A stretch of DNA of 44,752 nucleotides from an uncultured Eubacteriales bacterium (GTDB taxonomy: Bacteria; Bacillota; Clostridia; Oscillospirales; Butyricicoccaceae): the NCBI GenBank assembly GCA_910579575.1, contig CAJTUM010000015.1, positions 1-44,752 of the forward strand, in the 5' to 3' direction. The notes under the pieces are model-generated. The model had not been told where the DNA came from and searched no databases. It saw only the letters and a program-made list of their open reading frames with translations. Made by a program: the position numbers and the translations under genes. Positions 1 to 8,669 of the stretch are shown piece by piece (within the stretch, counting starts at the first letter, position 1; every line of letters starts with the position of its first letter).

Positions 1-354
1 GAAGATTCCGTGCTTGGGAAATTAAGTGACTTTCGCTTTCAAAAGCTCTCGGCACAGTATGAGACGGAGCAGGCGGAGATTCAGCGGCTTGCTGTTTCAC
101 TGGAACGGGAAATTGAAAATGAAGCCGGACAAATTGCCGATGTGGGGCGTTTCCTCCAGCTTGCTGACCGGTATTCTGATTTGCAGGAGCTGGACGCAGC
201 TACGGTAAATGAGCTGATTGAAAAAATCGTGATCCACAGCCCGGAGAAAATCGGCGGGAAGAAACATGTCACGATTGAAGTCTATTTTACCTATGTGGGG
301 AAAATCCGGATTCCACTTGCCAAACCGGAACTACTGACAGAAAAACCGGTGTGA
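1..354 (+). CDS. Serine recombinase, C-terminal fragment (5' end outside window)
   Basis: The frame is open from base 1 and stops with TGA at 352-354; the catalytic N-terminus is upstream of the window. The visible 117 residues have a charged helical stretch followed by NELIEKIVIHSPEK and a beta-rich end (VEVYFTYVG-like, then KIRIPL). That arrangement matches the C-terminal domain (DUF4368 type) of large serine recombinases of the TnpX/TndX group, which excise and integrate Tn4451- or Tn916-like clostridial elements (family knowledge). The recombinase gene usually lies at the end of its element, so the window probably begins just inside a mobile element whose boundary is near 355-600 (inference). 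Integrity of the full gene cannot be judged. Confidence 0.8.
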   Translation, partial: EDSVLGKLSDFRFQKLSAQYETEQAEIQRLAVSLEREIENEAGQIADVGRFLQLADRYSDLQELDAATVNELIEKIVIHSPEKIGGKKHVTIEVYFTYVGKIRIPLAKPELLTEKPV

Positions 355-376
355 CCTCCGCCACGCCGGTTTTTCC
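340..376 (+). terminator. Hairpin at the end of the recombinase gene
   Basis: GAAAAACCGG at 340-349 pairs with CCGGTTTTTC at 366-375, and TGTG pairs with CACG inside it with one G-T pair, giving a stem of about 14 bp around an 8-base loop. It overlaps the TGA stop and ends in a T run, so it fits an intrinsic terminator. Confidence 0.55.
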
Positions 377-600
377 GGAAATTCTATTTACTTCCTTATG
401 GGTATCCGCCTAAAGGTCAACTCCTTTTTTGTCGAAGCGGCCCGACGCCCTGCTACAGGCGCGCTGGCGACCTTTGACGCAAAACATTCTGGCGCCCAAC
501 GCAAGGATTGGCAAACCCGCTAAACTAATACGGCGCCCGACCGTCAGCCCATGCCGACGTCCGACCGTCGGCCCGCATGGATACACGCACAATTTCTCCG
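377..600. other. Probable element/chromosome junction with a 24-bp-period direct repeat
   Basis: No gene of its own is visible between the recombinase and the phosphatase body. Two near-identical segments beginning CCGACCGTC (537-553 and 561-579) form a direct repeat with 24-base period. They encode the duplicated ADGR motif in the odd tail of the minus-strand phosphatase. Position next to a recombinase end suggests an insertion boundary (inference); no flanking target duplication can be shown because the other end of the element is outside the window. Confidence 0.4.
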
Positions 601-1094
601 TTTTTTGCTCGATATCCGCCGGAAAGAGCTTGGATCAGCAGCCCATGGCAAGTTACAATGAGAGGCCCCTGTCCCCGGTATCGTTCCAAAGCGGCCAGAG
701 CCCGGCAACGCAGGGTCTGGCAATCCTCCCAGTCCCGCTCTTCCCCTTCCGGATACTGGCCGCCGCGCTCCTCAAACTCCTGATATCGCGCTTCCACCTC
801 ATCGTCTGGGACATATTGATATCGCTTGTCCGCTGTCCATTCGTGCAAATCGGTTTCCACCGCAATCTCCAAATCCAGCTCTTTGGATAAAATCGCGGCG
901 GTTTGCAGCGCTCGGGTATAAGGCGAAGACACAATCAGCCGCGCTTTTTTCAGCCGCCGGTCCTTGGCCGTCTCTTGGATCTGCTTGACGCCCTTGGCGG
1001 AAAGAGGCGCCAGATTGACCCCGAACCCCTGATAGATTTTTGTATTTTTTTCGCTGTAATCTGTTTTTCCATGACGAACCAAATAGAGTTTCAT
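525..1094 (-). CDS. Histidine phosphatase family protein with altered C-terminus
   Basis: This is a 189-residue member of the phosphoglycerate-mutase-like histidine phosphatase superfamily. The N-terminus carries LVRHGKTDYS with the phospho-accepting His, followed by SSPYTRALQTA and the second catalytic His in VTCHGLLIQAL. Substrate cannot be told; small sugar phosphates or phosphoprotein are possible. Start ATG at 1094 follows GGGGGAAT and lies 2 bases after the upstream kinase stop, so it is probably last in the phosphorelay operon. The body ends in NGEIVRV, where relatives usually stop within a few residues; here it continues into a repetitive tail with ADGR twice, encoded by the 537-579 direct repeat beside the recombinase gene. 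The tail probably derives from a mobile-element insertion (inference); the core looks intact. Confidence 0.8.
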   Translation of the reverse strand: MKLYLVRHGKTDYSEKNTKIYQGFGVNLAPLSAKGVKQIQETAKDRRLKKARLIVSSPYTRALQTAAILSKELDLEIAVETDLHEWTADKRYQYVPDDEVEARYQEFEERGGQYPEGEERDWEDCQTLRCRALAALERYRGQGPLIVTCHGLLIQALSGGYRAKNGEIVRVSMRADGRTSAWADGRAPY

Positions 1095-1096
1095 AC

Positions 1097-3346
1097 CTAT
1101 ATTCCCCCGACGTTTCCTGTCTTTCCATTTTCCTTTTCTGGCGCCCGCCCCACCACGTTCTCCACCAGCTCCAGCAATCGCTGGACGTCGATGGGCTTGG
1201 CCACATGGGCGTTCATGCCGCTTTTGGCAGACATTTTTCGATCTTCGTCAAAGGCGTTGGCCGAAAGCGCCACAATCGGCACCCCGGCCAACGCAGGGTC
1301 CTCCAAGGCCCGAATATTTCGAGCGGCGGTGTGACCGTCCATCACGGGCATCTGCAAATCCATCAAAACCAGGGAATATTCTCCCGGTTGGGAAGCCTTA
1401 ATCTTTTCCACCGCCACGCTGCCGTCGCAGGCGGTGTCCACCAAAAATCCGGCGTCTTCCAGCAAATCCACCTCAATTTCTCGGTTCAGCTCGTTATCTT
1501 CTACCACCAGAATTTTTTGGGGGCCAGAAGAAGGCTGGCCTGCGGCCTTTTCCTGTTTTTCCGCCTCTTCCTGGAGACGCAGCGTCAGGCCGACCGTGAA
1601 GCGGCTTCCTTTGCCCAGAGCGCTTTCCACCTCAATGGCGCCGCCCATCATTTCCACAATATTTTTGGCGATAGGCAAGCCCAAGCCGGTGCCAAAAACG
1701 CCGCTCATCGTGCTGTTTTGCTGCCGCTCAAAGGGTTCAAAAATATGCTGGATAAAATCCGGGCTGATTCCAATGCCGGTATCCTCTACGATAAATTGAT
1801 AAGCCGCAAACTGGCTGGCGGCGTTCTGCTGCCGGAACGTAATCGTAATCCGACCGCCGCGCTCCGTATATTTCACCGCGTTGAAGGCGATGCGAATGAT
1901 CACTTGGGTCAGCTTTTCTTGATCGACATATACCAATCCCTTCCCCAATTTGCTCAAGTCCACCATCAACTCCACGCCCTTTTCCTGGGTTTGAGGCAAA
2001 ATGATATTCTCAATATCCTGGGCCACCTCCAGCAGGCTGCACATCTTTTCCTCAATATGGATACTGCCTGACTCCAACCAGGAAATCTCTAAAATATCGT
2101 CGATCAAATTCAGCAGCTGGCGGCTGGAGTTGTCGATCATATTCAGATATCCCTGCAAACGCTCCTGGTCCTGCCAGCGGCTTTTGGCCAGAGCGGTAAA
2201 GCCAATGATGGCGTTCATCGGCGTGCGGATATCATGGCTCATATTGGATAAGAAGGTGTTGCGGGCCTGATTAGCCGCCTTCGCTTGGATCAGAGCGTTT
2301 TCCAACATCAAATTGCGCTCGATTTCCCGCCGGACTTCTTCGTCTACCCGGCGGCATCCCACCATAATCTGAGAGACCTTTTCCGTCTTTCCCACGTTGA
2401 CAAAAACCATCTGCAAATATTCGGCCACGCCATCTTTGACAATGCGGTAATTGGTGTGAAAAGCCTTTTGATCCTCCAAGGTTTCGCGGATATAGACTGG
2501 GTCCACCGCCTGAGAAAACACGCGCCGATCCTCTGGACAAACCCAAATAGACACATAATCGTCGGCAAAGCCCGTAAACCGCCGCACCTGCAAGTCCTTG
2601 CCGAAACGGCATTCCGCCCGGCGGCTCACCCGATAGGGCTGAATGAAGTCTTCGTCCAAGTCCACATAAAAAATGGATTCATAATCGATGCTCAACCCCT
2701 CGATGAGCTCCAGCCGCTGAGCCAGCTCGTGGTTAATGCGTTCCAGTTCCTGATTATAGCTCTCGATCCGGCTTTCCAGCAGGCGCTCTTTATCCACCTG
2801 CTCATCTTTCTGGCGCTCTCGTTTTTCCGTGGCGTCTGCTACAAAAACATAAAAAAGAGGGCCTGCGGAGGAATTTTGAATGAAATGTCCAAAATCCTCC
2901 ACCCAGCGAATTTGCCCGCCTTTCTGAATAATCCGGTATTCCACATAATCCAGGTCATACTGGCTTTGGTCGATCTGCTCCTGGATACTCTTTTCCACCG
3001 CCTCCAAATCCTCTGGGTGAACGACGCCCCGAAAGGAATTTTTGGTGTGAGCCTGAAATTCCGCCATTGTGCAGCAGTTAAACAAGCGCAGCAACGCCTG
3101 ATTGGCATAGATGATCTCCTCGTCGCCATCTGCATGATAAATCAAAAAACCGCCTGGCATTTCATCAATAAAACGTTTGACCTGCCCTGCGGCCCGCGTC
3201 CGTTTTTCATCCAAATTGCTGTCCAAAGGAGAATGCGCCGTCTGGGGCCGCTCTTTTTCCCAGGCTTCCCCCAGAGCCCCATTCCCATGTTCGGTTCGAT
3301 TCTGCGCAGCCAGCAGATATTCGATCAAGCTGTTGTTATCTCTCAT
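1097..3346 (-). CDS. Cytoplasmic PAS hybrid sensor histidine kinase
   Basis: A 749-residue hybrid kinase without a membrane segment. A PAS domain occupies roughly residues 35-170 (GFLIYHADGDEEIIYANQAL), then a coiled coil (170-215), a second PAS-like region (about 215-330), HisKA with phospho-His 371 in FLSNMSHDIRTPMNA, HATPase (N box around FNAVKYTERGG, G boxes EDTGIGIS and GTGLGLPIAK), and a C-terminal receiver with acidic pair VEDNE and phospho-Asp 663 in LVLMDLQMPVMDG. Longer in-frame starts exist up to 3403, but ATG 3346 has AGGAGG eight bases upstream and is preferred. It lies downstream of another hybrid kinase, an Hpt protein and a cyclic-di-GMP regulator on the same strand, so it probably feeds phosphate to that relay. 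Its signal is unknown. Confidence 0.9.
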   Translation of the reverse strand: MRDNNSLIEYLLAAQNRTEHGNGALGEAWEKERPQTAHSPLDSNLDEKRTRAAGQVKRFIDEMPGGFLIYHADGDEEIIYANQALLRLFNCCTMAEFQAHTKNSFRGVVHPEDLEAVEKSIQEQIDQSQYDLDYVEYRIIQKGGQIRWVEDFGHFIQNSSAGPLFYVFVADATEKRERQKDEQVDKERLLESRIESYNQELERINHELAQRLELIEGLSIDYESIFYVDLDEDFIQPYRVSRRAECRFGKDLQVRRFTGFADDYVSIWVCPEDRRVFSQAVDPVYIRETLEDQKAFHTNYRIVKDGVAEYLQMVFVNVGKTEKVSQIMVGCRRVDEEVRREIERNLMLENALIQAKAANQARNTFLSNMSHDIRTPMNAIIGFTALAKSRWQDQERLQGYLNMIDNSSRQLLNLIDDILEISWLESGSIHIEEKMCSLLEVAQDIENIILPQTQEKGVELMVDLSKLGKGLVYVDQEKLTQVIIRIAFNAVKYTERGGRITITFRQQNAASQFAAYQFIVEDTGIGISPDFIQHIFEPFERQQNSTMSGVFGTGLGLPIAKNIVEMMGGAIEVESALGKGSRFTVGLTLRLQEEAEKQEKAAGQPSSGPQKILVVEDNELNREIEVDLLEDAGFLVDTACDGSVAVEKIKASQPGEYSLVLMDLQMPVMDGHTAARNIRALEDPALAGVPIVALSANAFDEDRKMSAKSGMNAHVAKPIDVQRLLELVENVVGRAPEKENGKTGNVGGI

Positions 3347-3398
3347 GGCCGCATCCTCCTTCGCCATTATTCTGCCCTGTCGGGCGCCGCGCCTTCCT

Positions 3399-3500
3399 GG
3401 CAATTTTAGAGCGTCGGGCTTCCCTGCCCGCCAAATTGCCCTTTTGATTCATGCGCGCCGCGCGCGGCCCGCCCTAAGGGCGGGCCGCCGGCGCGTTTCC
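3399..3500 (-). repeat. Possible divergent copy of the four-hairpin upstream repeat
   Basis: Between the two kinases, read on the minus strand, lie GC-rich hairpins (CCCGCCC pairing with GGGCGGG around 3467-3486), then ATGAATCAAAAGGGC, then a large hairpin whose outer arms GGCAATTT and AAATTGCC enclose a second stem CGGGC/GCCCG. The order (GC hairpins, ATGAAT..AAAAGGG linker, hairpin, ribosome site of the next gene) matches the copies at 6081 and 44582, but sequence similarity is limited. The hairpins may also terminate the upstream kinase transcript. Confidence 0.4.
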
Positions 3501-3510
3501 ATCCTAACGC

Positions 3511-6066
3511 TTATTTTTCCCGCTCCAGAGTATATTTACCCAACTGCTGGCTCACTTCTCGGATATCGATGGGCTTGGCTACATGGGCGTTCATGCCGGC
3601 GTCCAGACATTTTTTAATATCCTCGGCAAAGGCGTCCGCCGTCATGGCGATGATGGGGATATCGGCGTCCGGGCGGCCCGACGCTCGGATTTCCTCTGCC
3701 GCCTGATAACCGGACATCACCGGCATCCGAATGTCCATCAATACTGCGTCATAATATCCCGGCGCCGACTCTTTGAATTTGTTCACGCAGATTTGGCCGT
3801 TGGCCGCCCAATCCAGCTCCAACCCCAGTTCTGATAACAGCTCGCTGGCGATTTCCCAGTTGAGCTCGTTGTCCTCCGCCAGCAGCACCTTTTTTCCCTT
3901 CAGGTCCTGCTCCTTCTCTTCCTCAGGCTTTTTTTCCTCCTGCCAGCCGGTATCGGCAAAATGCCAGAGCCCATAAAACAAGGTGGATTTAAACAAGGGC
4001 TTTGCAATAAAGCCGCTGACGCCGACGGCTCGAGCGTCCTCTTCAATCTCACTCCAATCGTAGGCAGAAATCAACAAAATTGGAATATCGTCGCCCAGCA
4101 TTTGCCGGATTCTGCGGGCCGTTTCAATGCCGTCGATCCCTGGCAGCTTCCAATCCAATAAAATCACATGATAATCGGTGTGTTTTTGCCGATGCTCCTC
4201 CACCATACGCAGGGCCGATTCGCCGTCCAGCGTCCATTCGGCGTTGACGCCAATTTCTTTGAGAGATTCCACTGTGGTGCGGCACAGGGTTTCATCGTCA
4301 TCCACGACCAGCATATTCCAGCTCGGCAGCACCATGTCCCTTTCTTGGACAGTGGCAATCTCCAAATCCAACGTCACATTGAATTCTGTGCCCTTGCCCG
4401 GTTCGCTTTCCACCGTAATTGTGCCGTCCATGGCGTCCACAATATATTTTGTGATGGCCATCCCCAGGCCGGAACCCTCCGTCTTGTGGACTCGGGCGCT
4501 GTCTTCCCGCATAAAGGATTCAAAGATTTTATCCTTAAATTCCGGAGCCATGCCGATGCCGTTGTCTTTGACCTGCAAAAGCACCCGCACATAGGCTTCT
4601 CCCTTGGGCGAGGGACTTTCGTGAAGGGAAACCAAAATCGCGCCGCCCTCCGGAGTAAATTTCACGGCGTTGGAAAGCAGGTTCAGCAGCACTTGGTTGA
4701 GCCGCACGCTGTCGCAGTATACATTTTCTGTCGTAATGTCGTGAATAAACACGTCAAAATGCTGATTTTTGGCCTTAACCTGAGGCTGGACAATATTGAC
4801 GATGCTATCCATCACCTCCCGCAGGGAAACCTGATCCATATTCAGCGTCATTTTGCCGCTTTCGATTTTGGACATATCCAGCACGTCGTTAATCAATCCC
4901 AACAGATGCTTGCTGGAAAGGGCGATTTTTTTCAGGCTGTTCTGCACCTGTTGCGTGTTGTTAATATTGGCGGTAGCAATAGCCGTCATGCCCACAATAG
5001 CGTTCATGGGCGTGCGGATATCATGGCTCATATTGGATAAAAACTCGCTTTTGGCATGGTTGGCTTTCACAGCCTCCTGCTTGGCCAGGTTAAGCTCCTG
5101 AATCTGCCGGCGGGTCATTTTTAGATATTTCAAAAATACCGCCAGCAGCGCCGCCAGAATCAGACCGCAGCCCCCCAGCACCATCTTAATCCATTGGCCG
5201 CCCAAGCTGTTCACCGCGTTGCTCAATACGCCGTAGGGCATTACCGTCACCAAAAACCATTCCGAATAATTCAGCTTCATAGCATAGAGATGCCGCCGAT
5301 CTTTCTCAAAGGGCAGCACATTGGAATAGACCTTGCCTTCCCTCAGCGCTTCCTGAAGCCCTTTCACATATTTCTCGGCGTTTTCCACACCCTGTTCCTC
5401 AAACAAAGCCTCAATGCGGTCAAAATAAGTATCGCGGAAAGCGCCGCCGCTGCGCACCACAAAACTGCCGTCCTGCCGGATGATATGAGAATAAACCATC
5501 GAATCCTCGTCGTCCAGCGAAAGGGTTTCGCTGATATAAGAAACTGGCAAACCCGCCACAAGCCCCACACAGTAGGAGCCGTCTTCCATCCGATAAGCGG
5601 TGGGCACGCCCATCAGCACCACTTTATTATCCTGAGCGTCGGCGCCCACGGCCACCTTTTTCATGCCGCCTTTCAGCGATTCCAAAAAGGGTTCCGGGTC
5701 CGTCAGCTCCACCGAATCGCCATAAATCATCTCAAACTGACCGTTTTCCGAATAAAAGCCCAGGTATTCAAAGCCTCTGGCCCGGGCGCTGTATTCTAGG
5801 TCGGCCCGCAGCGTGTCATGATCCGCGCTGTTTGGAGGAATTGTTTCCACCAGCGCCTCCACCTGAGAGAGACGCAGAGAGATCGTCGTTTCAAAGTGCA
5901 TAGAGATCTGCTCGCTCATGCCGGTCATATAAATCTGGCCCACTTCTTCAATCGTCTCTTCGCTCCGATTGCTCATGGAAACGGCCAAAAAAGCAAAAAC
6001 CACTATGCACAAAATGACGATTGCGATTAAACTGACTGTTAAAAACCGAGTCGTCTGATTTTTCAC
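3511..6066 (-). CDS. Membrane hybrid histidine kinase, extracellular sensor and two receivers
   Basis: 851 residues. A first membrane segment spans about residues 9-30 (SLIAIVILCIVVFAFLAVSM), an extracytoplasmic sensor of about 250 residues follows (Cache-like by size and layout; ligand unknown), and a second segment lies near 290-315 (GGCGLILAALLAVFL). Then come HisKA with His 348 in FLSNMSHDIRTPMNA, HATPase (DNGIGMA, GSGLGMAITK), a first receiver with Asp 638 in ILLDWKLPG, and a second receiver with Asp 778 in VLMDIRMPVMSG. Both receivers keep the acidic pocket. The GTG start at 6066 follows AAAGGAGGG. The four-hairpin repeat fills the gap from the upstream hpt stop. With two receivers and the separate Hpt gene upstream, a multistep His-Asp-His-Asp relay is expected. 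Confidence 0.92.
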   Translation of the reverse strand: MKNQTTRFLTVSLIAIVILCIVVFAFLAVSMSNRSEETIEEVGQIYMTGMSEQISMHFETTISLRLSQVEALVETIPPNSADHDTLRADLEYSARARGFEYLGFYSENGQFEMIYGDSVELTDPEPFLESLKGGMKKVAVGADAQDNKVVLMGVPTAYRMEDGSYCVGLVAGLPVSYISETLSLDDEDSMVYSHIIRQDGSFVVRSGGAFRDTYFDRIEALFEEQGVENAEKYVKGLQEALREGKVYSNVLPFEKDRRHLYAMKLNYSEWFLVTVMPYGVLSNAVNSLGGQWIKMVLGGCGLILAALLAVFLKYLKMTRRQIQELNLAKQEAVKANHAKSEFLSNMSHDIRTPMNAIVGMTAIATANINNTQQVQNSLKKIALSSKHLLGLINDVLDMSKIESGKMTLNMDQVSLREVMDSIVNIVQPQVKAKNQHFDVFIHDITTENVYCDSVRLNQVLLNLLSNAVKFTPEGGAILVSLHESPSPKGEAYVRVLLQVKDNGIGMAPEFKDKIFESFMREDSARVHKTEGSGLGMAITKYIVDAMDGTITVESEPGKGTEFNVTLDLEIATVQERDMVLPSWNMLVVDDDETLCRTTVESLKEIGVNAEWTLDGESALRMVEEHRQKHTDYHVILLDWKLPGIDGIETARRIRQMLGDDIPILLISAYDWSEIEEDARAVGVSGFIAKPLFKSTLFYGLWHFADTGWQEEKKPEEEKEQDLKGKKVLLAEDNELNWEIASELLSELGLELDWAANGQICVNKFKESAPGYYDAVLMDIRMPVMSGYQAAEEIRASGRPDADIPIIAMTADAFAEDIKKCLDAGMNAHVAKPIDIREVSQQLGKYTLEREK

Positions 6067-6080
6067 CCGGCGTCCCTCCT

Positions 6081-6192
6081 TTCCCCAAAAAGTCGAAGAC
6101 TTTTCGGGGACCCCTTTTATTCATTCGATTTTCCCGGCACAGCCGGCAAAATCCTGCGGCGGACTCCCGCCGTCCCGCTGCCGCGGGAGCCG
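6081..6192 (-). repeat. Four-hairpin intergenic repeat, copy A
   Basis: Four consecutive stems fill the gap between hpt and the kinase: H1 6083-6109 (CCCC..AAAGTC pairing with GACTTT..GGGG), H2 6134-6146 (CCGGC/GCCGG), H3 6157-6172 (CGGCGG/CCGCCG), H4 6173-6188 (TCCCGC/GCGGGA). A T-rich linker CCCCTTTTATTCATTCGATT separates H1 from H2. Order, spacing and linker match the copies at 44582 and, more loosely, 16897, while stem sequences differ and remain paired. H1 abuts the ribosome site of the kinase at 6066. On the minus strand a short frame starting ATGAATAAAAGG runs through H1. Confidence 0.75.
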
Positions 6193-6555
6193 TTAGGCCC
6201 CTGCTTCTTTGCTCAGTTCCTTCAGCGCGTCGGTGGTCAGCTGATAATCCCGCCGCACTTGCAGCAGCAAATCGTCGGCCTCCGGCGTCCAACCAGAACG
6301 CAGAGCCTCGCTCAGCTGGCTGCTGGATTCATACAGTTTGCTAAAGCTCAAATTCTGGCAAACTCCCTTAATGGTATGAGCCGCCCGAAACGCCTCTTCA
6401 TAATTCTTCTGCTCCATCGATTGGCACAGTAGCTCATAGCTGCCGTCGTTCAAAAACTTCAGGGCAAATTTTTGCACCATCCGCTCGCTGCGCAGGCGGC
6501 TAATAACGCCGTCATAATCGCCGCCCAAAGCGGCGTAACATTCCTTCAAATTCAT
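6193..6555 (-). CDS. Stand-alone Hpt phosphotransfer protein
   Basis: A 120-residue all-helical protein with the histidine phosphotransfer signature AAHTIKGVCQNLSF near residues 59-72; the His is the expected phosphate carrier. Members of this family shuttle phosphate between the receiver of a hybrid kinase and the receiver of a separate response regulator. Its ATG overlaps the stop of the cyclic-di-GMP regulator gene (ATGA, 6552-6555), so the two are probably translationally coupled and functionally paired. The two hybrid kinases follow downstream in the same direction. Confidence 0.9.
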   Translation of the reverse strand: MNLKECYAALGGDYDGVISRLRSERMVQKFALKFLNDGSYELLCQSMEQKNYEEAFRAAHTIKGVCQNLSFSKLYESSSQLSEALRSGWTPEADDLLLQVRRDYQLTTDALKELSKEAGA

Positions 6556-8669
6556 GCCTGTTCCTCCTCTTCTGACGGCGCGTCGTCCGCGTCGCTTTCC
6601 CCAGTTTCGCTGTCCATAGGGGATATGACTGAAAGCATTTCTTTCATCGAAGGGTCGTACAGCCGAAAATGGCCCCGGCCGCCCCGTTTAACCGCGTAAA
6701 GAGCCTGATCCGCCGCATGAAACAGCTCTTCGTAATCGTTGCCCACATCCGCCGTCCGGGCCACGCCCATACTGACAGAGATGGTAAAATCCTCGTATTT
6801 GCCCAGCAGAGAGGTAAAAATCCGCTGGATTACCGGCTCCGCTTCGCCTTTGTATTCCAGGAAAATCAAAAACTCGTCGCCGCCTACCCGAGCCGGAATA
6901 TCGCCGCCTCGAATGCACTTGCGCAGCTGCTCGGCCATATGAATCAACACATGATCGCCGAAAATATGGCCGTAGTTGTCGTTGGCGTTTTTGAAATAAT
7001 CCAAATCCAAGATCGCCAGGGCAAACTGGCCGTTGGGGCGATTTTCCATCCGTTCCCGGATGATTTTTTTCGCCCGAGCATGGTTGAAAAGGCCGGTCAG
7101 CGGGTCATGGGCGGCGGCCTGCTCCAGCTCGGCCAGCTTCATATGAGCCTCATGAATATCCATAGCCTTGCCAATCGCGCCCATATACCGGGGAGGCTCG
7201 TCGGTAGACCAGGTGGCCCGGCTGATAATGCGCATCCACCGGTCTTCCCCTCCCAGGCAGACCTTGCAGTCATAACTGACCATGGGCTGCTCCGGCGTAG
7301 TGCTGCGCAGGGCGTCGGAAAGCCCCCGCAGGCTCTTTCCAAAAATCTGCTCCACCCGTTTATCGCTATAGGGGTCCATCACAACTTCCGGCAGACCCAG
7401 CTTATCCGCCCCCCAGGCGGAAATGGTCACTATTGAGGGGGAGAGATTATATTCGAATTGAATCTCTTGCGTCAACGCCGCAAAGAAGTTATATTTTGTG
7501 CGCTCATGCTCCAGCAGCTGCACCGCCCGCTCCGAAGCGCCCAACTCCTCATGGCGGAACAACTCCTCCGCAATGCTGCGGATATCTCGGTCGTTCTGGG
7601 CGGCTCTGTTGTTATGCAGCTCCTGCTGGAGGGTGTCGGCGATATCCGTCAGGCACTCCAACACCACGGGGTTGAAAACGCCGCATTTTCCCTCCAATAT
7701 CATCTGCACCGCCTCTTCGTGAGGGATAGCCTTTTTGTAAACCCGTTCGCTGGTCAGCGCGTCGTAAACGTCGGCCAGCGCTACCATCTGGGCGGAAATG
7801 GGGATCGCGTCTCCCGCCAGCCCGTCTGGATACCCTCGGCCGTCAAATCGCTCATGATGCCAGCGGCAAATCTCATACGCGGCCTTGACCAGCGGTTCGT
7901 CTGAATAAAAAGGCAGGTCCTCCAGCATTCTGGCGCCGATTTCCGCATGGGTTTTCATCAACGCAAATTCTTCGTTCGTCAGCTTGCCCGGCTTGTTGAG
8001 CACTTCCTCTGGAATCGCCACCTTGCCGATATCGTGGAGGGCCGAGGCTGTGCTGATGATCGAAATATCCCCCCGGCTGATCTGATATCGGCCGGTTTTC
8101 TGCACAAGTCGTTTGAGCAGCAGCTCGGTCAGCAGCCGGACATTGCGGACGTGCAGCCCGCTCTCGCCGTTTCGGAATTCCACAATATGGCTCAGAATAT
8201 CGATCATCAGGCTGCTCTGTTTTTCCTTTTCATAAATCTGGTCCGCCACCATGCTCATCAGCTTTTTCTGCTTGCTGTAAAGCAAAATGGTGTTGACCAC
8301 CCGGCGATGGACGATCAGCGCGTCAAAGGGCCGGCCGATAAAATCCGTCACGCCCAGCTCATAGGCCCGCTCCACATGGCTGGAACCGTTTTCTGTGGAG
8401 ATCATAATCACCGGGATATCCTCAATCCAGTGGTTTTTGTTCATGATGTCCAGCACTTCAAATCCGTTCATATTGGGCATCACAATATCCAGCAGGACAA
8501 GGGAGATCCCGATTCCCTTCTGCAGCGTTTCTACCGCCTGCCAGCCGTCCTCCGCCTCGATAATATCATACTCGTCTCCCAGCATATCTGCCAGAATAGC
8601 GCGGTTCAGCTCGGAATCGTCCACAATCAGAATTTTATGCCTCGGGGCCTGTTTTTTCTCGTTACTCAA
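6552..8669 (-). CDS. Response regulator with REC, HD-GYP and GGDEF domains
   Basis: 705 residues. An N-terminal receiver has phospho-Asp 61 in LVLLDIVMPNMNG. An HD-GYP phosphodiesterase domain follows (about 145-345) with HDIGKVAIPEEVLNKPG, HHERFDGRGYPDG and ADVYDALTSERVY. A PAS-like linker lies around 385-520, and a C-terminal GGDEF domain (about 530-690) has DPLTGLFNHA, LDLDYFKNANDNYGH and an intact GGDEF preceded by the inhibitory RxxD site (RGGD). Synthesis and hydrolysis of cyclic-di-GMP are thus joined in one phosphorylatable protein; which activity dominates cannot be read from sequence. The start is TTG 8669, with AAGGAG upstream. The TTGCCC-17-TATAAT promoter at 8793-8821 serves it, and it heads the operon with hpt and two hybrid kinases. 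Confidence 0.92.
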   Translation of the reverse strand: MSNEKKQAPRHKILIVDDSELNRAILADMLGDEYDIIEAEDGWQAVETLQKGIGISLVLLDIVMPNMNGFEVLDIMNKNHWIEDIPVIMISTENGSSHVERAYELGVTDFIGRPFDALIVHRRVVNTILLYSKQKKLMSMVADQIYEKEKQSSLMIDILSHIVEFRNGESGLHVRNVRLLTELLLKRLVQKTGRYQISRGDISIISTASALHDIGKVAIPEEVLNKPGKLTNEEFALMKTHAEIGARMLEDLPFYSDEPLVKAAYEICRWHHERFDGRGYPDGLAGDAIPISAQMVALADVYDALTSERVYKKAIPHEEAVQMILEGKCGVFNPVVLECLTDIADTLQQELHNNRAAQNDRDIRSIAEELFRHEELGASERAVQLLEHERTKYNFFAALTQEIQFEYNLSPSIVTISAWGADKLGLPEVVMDPYSDKRVEQIFGKSLRGLSDALRSTTPEQPMVSYDCKVCLGGEDRWMRIISRATWSTDEPPRYMGAIGKAMDIHEAHMKLAELEQAAAHDPLTGLFNHARAKKIIRERMENRPNGQFALAILDLDYFKNANDNYGHIFGDHVLIHMAEQLRKCIRGGDIPARVGGDEFLIFLEYKGEAEPVIQRIFTSLLGKYEDFTISVSMGVARTADVGNDYEELFHAADQALYAVKRGGRGHFRLYDPSMKEMLSVISPMDSETGESDADDAPSEEEEQA

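Noticed and set aside
429..890. Plus-strand open frame of 153 codons near the recombinase end
   Set aside because: Low-complexity translation overlapping the phosphatase on the other strand, without a ribosome site.
1040..2071. Long plus-strand open frame opposite the kinase gene
   Set aside because: It is antisense to a well-supported kinase, has no ribosome site or protein motif, and similar antisense frames occur opposite most genes here because of codon bias.
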